NCBI RefSeq assembly: GCF_008932435.1
Contig: NZ_WBWE01000002.1
Span: 310,001-374,000, forward strand
DNA from: Brucella pseudintermedia
Lineage (GTDB): Bacteria > Pseudomonadota > Alphaproteobacteria > Rhizobiales > Rhizobiaceae
DNA: 64,000 bases
Direction of reading: 5' to 3'
The notes under the pieces are model-generated. The model saw only the letters and a program-made list of their open reading frames with translations, had not been told where the DNA came from and did no database searches. Shown here one piece after another: positions 7,058 to 13,475 of this stretch. Every line of letters starts with the position of its first letter. The stretch's first letter is position 1. The translations under genes and the position numbers were made by a program.

Positions 7058-7090
7058 AACCCCGCACCTCGATGCCGCGGGGTTCTTTTT
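7058..7090 (+). terminator. intrinsic terminator
   Basis: Perfect stem AACCCCGC/GCGGGGTT (7058-7065 with 7077-7084), an 11-base loop, followed by TTCTTTTT. It ends a rightward transcript that covers the weak 64-aa frame or a small RNA. Confidence 0.8.
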
Positions 7091-7231
7091 AGGTAGAGGT
7101 CAGCCTAGCGCGGACGAAATCCTTCCGTTTGCGTCAGGACATTGGATACACTGCCCCTAAGTCACCTTAATTGTTCGCTTGCTATCCAAGCACTATCCGT
7201 CCACCATGGGTTGTCAGCGATTTAATTGATT

Positions 7232-7298
7232 ACGGGCTTCGCTGACACGGGTTGAATTGCCCTTGCCCGCAATTTGAAAGGAGGACGCTATGTCTTCC
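7232..7298 (+). promoter_or_regulatory. structured leader RNA, copy 4 (diverged)
   Basis: The outer pairing GGGC/GCCC (7234-7237 with 7265-7268) and an inner GGG-TTGAATTG-CCC hairpin (7249-7262) are kept, while the linker has changed to TTCGCTGACAC. GGAGGA again pairs with TCTTCC around the start codon. The structure is conserved where the sequence is not. Confidence 0.55.
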
Positions 7299-7514
7299 AT
7301 TATCTATAATGGCGATCTTCACTCAAACCATCGCATTCTAAAGCAGATGATTATTAAGGCCGGCTATCTCACGTCCAGGATGAAGCCCCTACCAGGACCC
7401 CATTATAATGAGTCAGCGTTAATTCTGAAGAGTTTTATGGCTGGAGTAATGGGCGACATTCAAACGATCCCAGGTCCGCGGACGGAAGCGTCTTCCGCTT
7501 ATGGCACGGCTTAA
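7290..7514 (+). CDS. MSS-family small protein, 74 aa
   Basis: It starts MSSIIYNGDLHSNHRILKQM and then has MIIKAGYLTSR, where the relatives have LRRAGYRL or LQRSGYSL. It lacks the FGPxDF motif, so it is a diverged member. The leader and start context (AAGGAGGACGCT-ATG-TCTTCC) tie it to the family. Soluble and of unknown function. A weak GC-rich hairpin follows the stop. The next gene encodes a cold-shock protein. Confidence 0.65.
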   Translation: MSSIIYNGDLHSNHRILKQMIIKAGYLTSRMKPLPGPHYNESALILKSFMAGVMGDIQTIPGPRTEASSAYGTA

Positions 7515-7531
7515 CCATTATTGTTTGGTGG

Positions 7532-7546
7532 GGCCCAAATAGGGCC
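7532..7546 (+). terminator. weak hairpin after the MSS-family gene
   Basis: GGCCC-AAATA-GGGCC makes a five-pair stem, but it is followed only by a mixed CTCAAATAA tail. It may be an inefficient terminator or an RNA 3' end. The 270 bases after it are very A+T-rich and hold only the cold-shock leader. Confidence 0.3.
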
Positions 7547-7820
7547 TCTCAAATAATAAATTGAAATCGTTATACCCCCCGTAAAAACAACGGGAATGTT
7601 AAGATATTTAAGTATTTTTATAATTTAAATTAGCTGAACCATATTAAAAATTTGACAAACATTATTAAAATTGCTAAAAGATGGCATCGAGATTTTCTTG
7701 TTGAGCTTAACTTTCTGCACGATTAGCGCCGTGCGTTGACGAAAACTCCCTTTAAAAAATCGTTTCATCTCTGCGTTTGCTTCAAATGCGGCTATCAATA
7801 TTTCTATGAAAGGGGTTCCA

Positions 7821-8030
7821 ATGAACACCGGCACAGTTAAATGGTTTAATACAGCAAAGGGCTTTGGGTTTATTCAGCCTGAGAATGGCGGTGGCGATGC
7901 GTTTGTTCATATCTCTGCGGTTGAACGCGCAGGTATGTACTCGCTGACCGAAGGCCAGAAGCTTACTTATGATCTGGAGCAGGATCGCAAGTCCGGCAAA
8001 ATGTCGGCCTGCAACCTGCAAGCCGCTTAA
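7821..8030 (+). CDS. cspA: cold-shock protein (CspA family), 69 aa
   Basis: A single cold-shock domain filling the whole protein: MNTGTVKWFNTAKGFGFIQP carries the RNP1 motif KGFGFI, and DAFVHISAVE carries RNP2. It binds single-stranded RNA and DNA and acts as an RNA chaperone in the cytoplasm. The start is set by AAAGGGG seven bases before the ATG. The transcript probably has a leader of over 100 bases reaching into the A+T-rich region upstream, as in other csp genes. A strong terminator follows. Which csp paralog it is cannot be told; a csp gene inside prophage cargo is unusual. Confidence 0.95.
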   Translation: MNTGTVKWFNTAKGFGFIQPENGGGDAFVHISAVERAGMYSLTEGQKLTYDLEQDRKSGKMSACNLQAA

Positions 8031-8092
8031 ATCGCTGATTTTCTTTCCTTTGACCACGGATGTACTGGCACTGTCGAAAGAAGTTGACTTAG

Positions 8093-8118
8093 GGTCGGGC
8101 CATTGCCCGACCTTTTTT
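8093..8118 (+). terminator. intrinsic terminator after cspA
   Basis: GGTCGGGC-CATT-GCCCGACC is a perfect eight-pair stem followed directly by six T residues. Confidence 0.9.
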
Positions 8119-8145
8119 ATTTACCTTTAAAAAGGATTACAACAA

Positions 8146-8370
8146 TTGCCCCAAGATCCACGCGGCTCCTTTACGAAACATACTCTTTTCAAGCCCGTCC
8201 CTTCCTCTCGGGAGTCGGTCGCTTCACGCACCAATAAAGCCGTGCGTACTATTCTCGACGCGGAAGCAGACGAGCGGGTTGCCAAGACGCTGCGCTTGCG
8301 AAAACAACGCCAAGAGATGGAGAGCATTATGCCGCCACCCTCAAAAAAGGGCTTGCGCAATAGCCGGTAG
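8146..8370 (+). CDS. conserved hypothetical protein, 74 aa (TTG start)
   Basis: The protein reads MPQDPRGSFTKHTLFKPVPS, with a basic helical second half (DERVAKTLRLRKQRQEMESI). The FTKHTLFKPV motif is one I recall from short conserved proteins of Rhizobiales. Start TTG, with AAGGA ten bases upstream; no ATG is available near the conserved N-terminus. It lies downstream of the csp terminator, so it needs read-through or its own promoter. The function is unknown. Confidence 0.6.
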   Translation: MPQDPRGSFTKHTLFKPVPSSRESVASRTNKAVRTILDAEADERVAKTLRLRKQRQEMESIMPPPSKKGLRNSR

Positions 8371-8583
8371 CGTTGAGCTTACACAACTTCGTTATGACCC
8401 GATTTGCAATATTTGACGGATTTCCGGGATGATTAGGTTCATGCGCATATACATCACCGCGAGCTCTTTTGGTGTTGACCAATGCCGTGCTTCTAGCAAT
8501 CGTTGGACATGTGCAAAAATATCTGACATACACGCGTCACGAGAACAAAATAGCAACATTTCTCATGGAGATTTGAAACGATT

Positions 8584-8712
8584 ATGGCCATTAAGTTTAC
8601 GAGCACTCCTGACCGCCCTGCAGAACCTAAAACTGGCAGTCTCTCAAAAAAGAAGAGCCAAACCAAGGCGGACAATAATCCGGAGTTGGACCTTAACACC
8701 GACGGAAAGTAA
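8584..8712 (+). CDS. small hydrophilic protein, 42 aa
   Basis: It reads MAIKFTSTPDRPAEPKTGSL and continues Lys- and Asn-rich to NPELDLNTDGK. GGAG lies 12 bases before the ATG. It is very hydrophilic and probably disordered. The stop lies six bases before the next ATG, making a two-gene unit. Too short for any family call. Confidence 0.5.
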   Translation: MAIKFTSTPDRPAEPKTGSLSKKKSQTKADNNPELDLNTDGK

Positions 8713-8718
8713 AATTAA

Positions 8719-8958
8719 ATGACCAATGCGCGGCTTATCGTGGTTGCAGCATTCGACCGTAATGCAGACGGCGAGTTGGTTCCGGCGTTCGAACCCATGG
8801 CATTTGAAACAGAGAGCCGTGCGTTACGTGCAGCGCAATCGCTGGAGGGCAAACATGTCGGTGTAGTCGCGTGGAGCCGCGAAGCAGATCCCCACGTTGG
8901 AGAATATGGACCGCCTGCTGTTCTGTTTCAGTGGGGAGATATACCTGACATGGAATAA
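8719..8958 (+). CDS. conserved hypothetical protein, 79 aa
   Basis: A compact soluble domain: an N-terminal strand (ARLIVVAAFDRNADGELVPA), a helix (ESRALRAAQSLEG), a second strand (HVGVVAWSREADP) and the tail GEYGPPAVLFQWGDIPDME. It is recalled as a conserved rhizobial protein of unknown function. The spacing to the preceding tiny gene and the GGAAAG ten bases upstream support the start. No catalytic motif is apparent. Confidence 0.75.
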   Translation: MTNARLIVVAAFDRNADGELVPAFEPMAFETESRALRAAQSLEGKHVGVVAWSREADPHVGEYGPPAVLFQWGDIPDME

Positions 8959-9015
8959 GGCTTCATGACCCGCCCAGCGGGGGCTGGGCTTGTTAGCAGT
9001 ACCCATTTAAAAGAC

Positions 9016-9093
9016 TCTCCGGGAAGAAATTGATCTTGTTCAGATCATACACGCGACTGGCCGCGTCTTGCTCCCCGAACCGATAGCAAGCCT
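9016..9093 (-). pseudogene. fragment of a DUF3310-type gene
   Basis: About 78 bases align without gaps, at roughly 85 percent by eye, to 35711-35788 inside the intact DUF3310-type gene. The minus strand still reads ACYRFGEQDAASRVYDLNKI, against ACYRFGEKDAASRMYDLNKI in the intact copy. The rest of the gene is missing on both sides. It marks old recombination or deletion in the cargo block. Confidence 0.7.
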
Positions 9094-9291
9094 GCTACCA
9101 CACAATTCCAGCTTGATATTGGCGTGAGGATCTGGCGCTTCGCCCGTCGGCATCCTCAGCGTTCGGGCGGAATTGTTTCCACGCCAGGTATAGACCGTTC
9201 AGCCCAGTACGGCGTCCCACAAGACGCTTCGATAGTTGATATCGCCGGCTAAATGAGGCACCTTCCAGATTATCGTGTTGGAGGGGCAATC

Positions 9292-9597
9292 ATGGCAACA
9301 GCGGCAAAAATTCTTGGGCTATTAAGCTTGGTCGGCGGTGCGCTGTTGGCGCTTATGGGCTTTATCGAGATGAACCGCGGCGGTTCATTTGCGCTTACCG
9401 CAGGGTGCAGCGCCGTAGTCTCTGGCGTGTTTCTCTATTGCATCGGACAATTGGTCGAATACGCTGCAAGCATTAGCGAGTCACAAAAGCAGATCGCTGC
9501 TTCGCTCAGCGGGAAACAGCCAGTGGCTGGAAGTGCCCCTGCTCCGGTCTCGACAGCCCGCACGGCTAGGCCTGCGCAGATCTTTGCGGATAGGTAA
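9292..9597 (+). CDS. small inner-membrane protein with two membrane segments, 101 aa
   Basis: Hydrophobic segments at about residues 6-24 and 33-55, then a charged amphipathic stretch (VEYAASISESQKQIAASLSG) and a Pro/Ala-rich tail. GGAGGGGCAATC before the ATG decides the start. The topology, the start context and the coiled tail resemble the 77-aa protein at 2742-2975. It is immediately followed by another membrane protein gene and then by the Gabija pair, but whether it works with them is unknown. Confidence 0.7.
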   Translation: MATAAKILGLLSLVGGALLALMGFIEMNRGGSFALTAGCSAVVSGVFLYCIGQLVEYAASISESQKQIAASLSGKQPVAGSAPAPVSTARTARPAQIFADR

Positions 9598-9603
9598 AGC
9601 AGA

Positions 9604-9981
9604 GTGATCGAGAATCTTTTAGCGCTTCCTTGGCTCTCCCCTATAGGGATTCTCATCAATACCTTGGGAGTCTGCATGCTTGCGTTCGAATGGCGCACTT
9701 CGATGTATGACAGTTTAAATAGACTGGAAATTGAACAATCTGACTTGATTGCGAAGTCCGGTGGCTCGCCGAAATTCAATGGCTACACCGATATTTCTCC
9801 AAAGGCCAAAAAGCTGCTCGAGAACGTTGATCCCGACACCGTCACCGCCGAACAACTGGATTCGATATTGATTCTTGACAGTGTTCATCGGCTCAACCGG
9901 CGAATGTGGATTTTTAGGTTAGGCTTTTGCGCTGTCATTATCGGTGCAGCTCTACAGGTTATCGCAGCATGGCCACAATAA
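9604..9981 (+). CDS. membrane protein with N- and C-terminal spans, 125 aa (GTG start)
   Basis: Segment 1 at about residues 10-28 (LSPIGILINTLGVCMLAF) and segment 2 at about 102-121 (LGFCAVIIGAALQVIAAW), with a cytosolic or periplasmic loop of about 75 residues between. It starts with GTG six bases after the previous stop. Its end overlaps the gajA start by 13 bases, so it is translated together with the defence genes. It may be an accessory membrane partner or simply the preceding gene; Gabija systems do not normally need a membrane protein. Confidence 0.65.
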   Translation: MIENLLALPWLSPIGILINTLGVCMLAFEWRTSMYDSLNRLEIEQSDLIAKSGGSPKFNGYTDISPKAKKLLENVDPDTVTAEQLDSILILDSVHRLNRRMWIFRLGFCAVIIGAALQVIAAWPQ

Positions 9982-11537
9982 AAAAGCTTATTCTGAGAAA
10001 CTTCAAGCGTTTCAAATCTCTGGAATTGGATTTCTCCAACGACATCAATGTCCTTATTGGCGGTAACGAGGCGGGGAAGAGTTCAGTACTGCAAGCAATA
10101 GATCTTGTCCTCAGCGCTAGTCGTAGCAAGATCGAGTCAGCAGGTTTGGAAAACCTGTTAAATGCGGAGACGATCGCCGCATTTATGCGCAGCGCTAGGC
10201 GCATCGAAGATTTACCGGAAATGTTGGTTGAGATTTATCTAGACGATATTCAAGGACGCTTCGATCTAGACGGTCGAAATAACACCTACGGTAGAGATCA
10301 TATTGGCATTAAATTAACATGCAAGCCAATGGACGAATATACGAAAGATATCTCGACAATACTGTCTGATGCGCACGACAGTTTCCCATTTGAATATTAT
10401 TCAATTCATTTTCAGACTTTTACCGACGAGGCAATTTTCCATTATAGGAAGCCTGTTCGACACCTCCTGATTGATAGCTCTCAAATCAATAACGAATATG
10501 CCACCCGCGAATACACCCGTGCGATGTATGCCGCACATGCATCGGCATCTGAGCGAAATCATCACAGCTTCGAGTATCGCAAATCCAAATCGAGATTCAC
10601 AGAAAGCGTACTCAAGTCACTGAATGACACATTACCAAAATATCAATTTGATCTGCGCACAAGCCAAAAATCGAATGTAGAAACTGATATCATCCTTACC
10701 GAAGCTGATATTCCTGTTGATAGCAAGGGAAAGGGCCGTCAATGCTTCATAAAAACAGAATTTGCATTACGGAATGAAGGGCAAGGTCTCGATTTACTCC
10801 TACTGGAAGAGCCAGAAAACCATCTAAGCAATGTTCACATGCGCCAATTGATTGATCGCATACGGTCTTCAACAAAGAAGCAGTTAATCATTGCCACTCA
10901 CAGCAGCTTCATTGCGACCCGATTGGATTTGCAAAACGTCATAATCCTCAGTGAGGAATACCCTTCCCGACCGGCAACGCTCAAGCACTTGAGCAATGAA
11001 ACCGCAAAATTTTTTATGAAAGCGCCCGATAACAATGTCTTGGAACTAGCATTGTGTAAAAAAGCGATCCTCCTCGAGGGTGACGCCGAGTTCATTCTCA
11101 TGGATGCTCTTTATAAGAATTGCACTGATGGGATCAGTCCTGATGAAGATGGCGTCCATATCATTTCAATCGATGGGACTAGCTTTAAGAGATACCTTGA
11201 GCTTGCCAAGATACTGGGAATAAAAGTTGCCGCTATTCGCGACAATGATAGCGACTTCCAAACAAACTGTGTAGCCAACTACGAAAATTACACAACGGAA
11301 AGCATAAATATTTTTGCAGACACTGATAACAATCGCTCGACATTCGAAGTCTGTATGTATCAAGACAATAGAGAGAAGTGCGAAACACTATTCTCCGAGG
11401 GCAGAAAGAAGCTAACAGTTCAGGATTTCATGCTGAAAAACAAAACAGACGCAGCGTTCCAATTGCTTTGCGCCCATGGTGCATCTCTAGCCGTTCCAGA
11501 TTACATCCAAAAAGCAATAACATGGATAAGAGCGTAA
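9969..11537 (+). CDS. gajA: Gabija GajA-like OLD-family ATPase/TOPRIM nuclease, 522 aa
   Basis: N-terminal ABC-type ATPase: Walker A GGNEAGKSS (residues 31-39), Walker B LLLLEEPENHL with Glu280, and switch His311 in IIATHSS. The C-terminal TOPRIM domain has the conserved Glu370 in ILLEGDAEF and the acidic pair in IRDNDSD (425-429). In the family, GajA is a nucleotide-regulated nicking endonuclease that senses NTP depletion during phage infection. The helicase gene directly downstream identifies a class 2 OLD (Gabija) rather than a lone OLD protein. ATG 9969 was chosen because homologs begin right at this first strand. The gene is visibly more A+T-rich than the phage structural genes. Confidence 0.85.
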   Translation: MATIKKLILRNFKRFKSLELDFSNDINVLIGGNEAGKSSVLQAIDLVLSASRSKIESAGLENLLNAETIAAFMRSARRIEDLPEMLVEIYLDDIQGRFDLDGRNNTYGRDHIGIKLTCKPMDEYTKDISTILSDAHDSFPFEYYSIHFQTFTDEAIFHYRKPVRHLLIDSSQINNEYATREYTRAMYAAHASASERNHHSFEYRKSKSRFTESVLKSLNDTLPKYQFDLRTSQKSNVETDIILTEADIPVDSKGKGRQCFIKTEFALRNEGQGLDLLLLEEPENHLSNVHMRQLIDRIRSSTKKQLIIATHSSFIATRLDLQNVIILSEEYPSRPATLKHLSNETAKFFMKAPDNNVLELALCKKAILLEGDAEFILMDALYKNCTDGISPDEDGVHIISIDGTSFKRYLELAKILGIKVAAIRDNDSDFQTNCVANYENYTTESINIFADTDNNRSTFEVCMYQDNREKCETLFSEGRKKLTVQDFMLKNKTDAAFQLLCAHGASLAVPDYIQKAITWIRA

Positions 11538-12565
11538 TTTTTGCGGTTGCCGGCGCCGGAAAGACTACACACCTCGTTTCAAGCTTGGATGAGGAGCGTC
11601 GCTTCTTAATTATAACTTACACTCAGGCGAACTATAACAACATTCGCACCAAAATAATAAATAGATTTGGGTACTTACCTGCGAACATAATAATTTTTAC
11701 GTACTTCAGCTTTTTGCACGGATTCTGCTATAAACCGTTTTTAAGACAAAGAAAGAATACGCGAGGAATAATTTTTGATCTCCCTCCTATATTTCCTAGA
11801 TACAGCTCTATCGATGATAGAAGATATATCACTAAAAATCGGTATCTTTATTCAAATCGCGTTGCAAAATTGCTTGAGAAAGAAAATCTGTACAAAGCAA
11901 TAAACCATCGACTGGAACGATATTTCGACGTTTTGCTTGTTGATGAAGTTCAAGACTTTTCAGGTCATGACTTCAATTTTCTCTTGGCTATTAGTGAATC
12001 AGAATTGACTAGTGTTTTTGTTGGTGATTTTTATCAACATACTTTTGACACCAGCCGCGACGGCAACGTGAACTCTAATCTTCACCTAGACTTTGAAGCC
12101 TATCAACAACGATTTAGAAAAGCTAATTTTAACTTAGACAATTTCAGCCTGAAGTTTAGCAGAAGGTGCAGTAAGACCGTCTGTGATTTTATTACCGATC
12201 GAATAGGAATTTCGATCCAATCGTCAGGCCCAAAAGAAACAACAGTTAAATATTTGGACGACCAAAAAGCAGCGCATGAGATTTACCGAGATCCAAACAT
12301 AGTAAAACTGTTCTTGAAAGAACACTACAAGTTTGGTTGCTTTTCAAATAACTGGGGTGGATCAAAAGGGATCGACAGTTACCAAGACGTATGCGTGGTA
12401 CTCAATCCGAGCAATGTTAAAGCATGGGAAAGCGGCAGTTTTCTTAACATCAATCCCGAAACACGCAACAAACTATATGTCGCGTGCTCCAGGGCTAGGC
12501 GGGATCTTTTTTTCGTTCCTGAAAAACTGTTATCGACCTTTAAGACCACAAGTAAACGAACATAG
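11522..12565 (+). CDS. gajB: Gabija GajB-like UvrD-family helicase, compact, 347 aa
   Basis: Superfamily 1 helicase motifs are in order: Walker A AVAGAGKTT (8-16), motif Ia ITYTQAN (31-37), motif II LLVDEVQDF (138-146), motif III VFVGDFYQH (165-173), an arginine-rich FSRRCSKTV (212-220) and motif VI KLYVACSRARRDL (317-329). At 347 residues it is much shorter than typical GajB (near 500), with little room for full 1B and 2B subdomains. It overlaps gajA by 16 bases. Its stop lies only four bases from the convergent phage tail gene. The role is by analogy: activated by DNA ends from GajA and hydrolysing nucleotides. Confidence 0.8.
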   Translation: MDKSVIFAVAGAGKTTHLVSSLDEERRFLIITYTQANYNNIRTKIINRFGYLPANIIIFTYFSFLHGFCYKPFLRQRKNTRGIIFDLPPIFPRYSSIDDRRYITKNRYLYSNRVAKLLEKENLYKAINHRLERYFDVLLVDEVQDFSGHDFNFLLAISESELTSVFVGDFYQHTFDTSRDGNVNSNLHLDFEAYQQRFRKANFNLDNFSLKFSRRCSKTVCDFITDRIGISIQSSGPKETTVKYLDDQKAAHEIYRDPNIVKLFLKEHYKFGCFSNNWGGSKGIDSYQDVCVVLNPSNVKAWESGSFLNINPETRNKLYVACSRARRDLFFVPEKLLSTFKTTSKRT

Positions 12566-12569
12566 GCTA

Positions 12570-13181
12570 CTACCTCGGCACTTCAACAAGCTGAAATGAT
12601 GCATCGGGGAAAAAGCCATCGCCGATTTCCAAGCTGTTCGGCATCATCCGCATATTCATGACGGGATTCTTGAAACGCACCGTAGAGCCGACGCCGATAT
12701 ATGAAGGCAGAAACGGCTCGATCTTCACCTGCAAACTCGTACTGACCGCAGTGGCGTCGGCTACAACGCGCGCGATGAAGTTGTAGTCGCCGATCGTAAA
12801 GCCTAGCAGGTCGCCTTCCGTCAAAATCAGTCCAGACACCACGCCGTTGAAAGTCAGCGAGTTGCCGTTGATCGCAGCCAGCGTCGCGGTGCCTGTGATT
12901 GCCGGATTATCGGCGTCGCCCCAATAGGCTTGCGGAATACAAGCGTCTTTCGGCGTGAAGTGGACCGTCACCTGACCGCCGCGGCAGCGATCTGAAAACG
13001 CCTCAAGCCGCTTTCGGTCGGCAGGGCTAAGCGAGATTATACTGGCGGTCCACGACCAATATGGATCGCCATTCTCGATGAACGCGACTGCCCGATCGCC
13101 GTATCGGGACGTTGAAACTGACCGATTGAGCTTGAGCGGGCTCGCCTGATAATTTAGGCCTTCGGGAAGCGTTTCGGCCAT
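12570..13181 (-). CDS. putative distal tail (Dit-like) protein, 203 aa
   Basis: It lies downstream of the tape measure gene, where siphophages encode the distal tail protein. The sequence is all-beta in character (SWTASIISLSPADRKRLEAF, then repeated short strands), with no membrane segment. GGGGAG lies seven bases before the ATG. No further tail genes (hub, fibres) follow: the Gabija gene ends four bases beyond the stop. The identity is inferred from position; it could be another minor tail component. Confidence 0.55.
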   Translation of the reverse strand: MAETLPEGLNYQASPLKLNRSVSTSRYGDRAVAFIENGDPYWSWTASIISLSPADRKRLEAFSDRCRGGQVTVHFTPKDACIPQAYWGDADNPAITGTATLAAINGNSLTFNGVVSGLILTEGDLLGFTIGDYNFIARVVADATAVSTSLQVKIEPFLPSYIGVGSTVRFKNPVMNMRMMPNSLEIGDGFFPDASFQLVEVPR

Positions 13182-13182
13182 T

Positions 13183-13425
13183 TCAGAACTCCCCGACGGC
13201 CGGAGTGCATTCCCGCACCGGCAAGGGATCGGTAATAAACGCCTTCGTGGCCGTGCCTTCCATGACCCAAAACTGATTACCGGGATAGCGACGGGCCATG
13301 CGCTGTGCGAAGTCCTCCGCTTCCTCATGTGACAAGAACCCGACGATCGGCGTCTTTTCATCGTCCTGCAGTACGCGAATGTCGCCACCTTGTGCAGGTG
13401 CTGGCGTCACGAAATAAATGTTCAT
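13183..13425 (-). CDS. hypothetical phage tail-region protein, 80 aa
   Basis: A small soluble protein, MNIYFVTPAPAQGGDIRVLQ, with a helix SHEEAEDFAQRMARRYPG. GGAGATAAAG precedes the ATG, deciding against the slightly longer frame. The stop overlaps the next gene's ribosome binding site (GGGGAGTTCTGAAATG). It lies right after an intrinsic terminator that follows the tape measure gene, so it is read only if that terminator is passed. The function is unknown. Confidence 0.65.
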   Translation of the reverse strand: MNIYFVTPAPAQGGDIRVLQDDEKTPIVGFLSHEEAEDFAQRMARRYPGNQFWVMEGTATKAFITDPLPVRECTPAVGEF

Positions 13426-13435
13426 CTTTATCTCC

Positions 13436-13468
13436 AAAAAGAAAATGGACGGCCTTTGGGCCGTCCAT
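13436..13468 (-). terminator. intrinsic terminator after the tape measure gene
   Basis: On the minus strand ATGGACGGCC-CAAA-GGCCGTCCAT, a perfect ten-pair stem, is followed by a T-rich run that continues into the ribosome binding site of the next gene. Confidence 0.85.
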
Positions 13469-13475
13469 GTTTAAT

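Noticed and set aside
9095-9289. 64-codon minus-strand frame next to the DUF3310 fragment
   Set aside because: No similarity to the N-terminus of the intact DUF3310 gene and no ribosome binding site; treated as non-coding.
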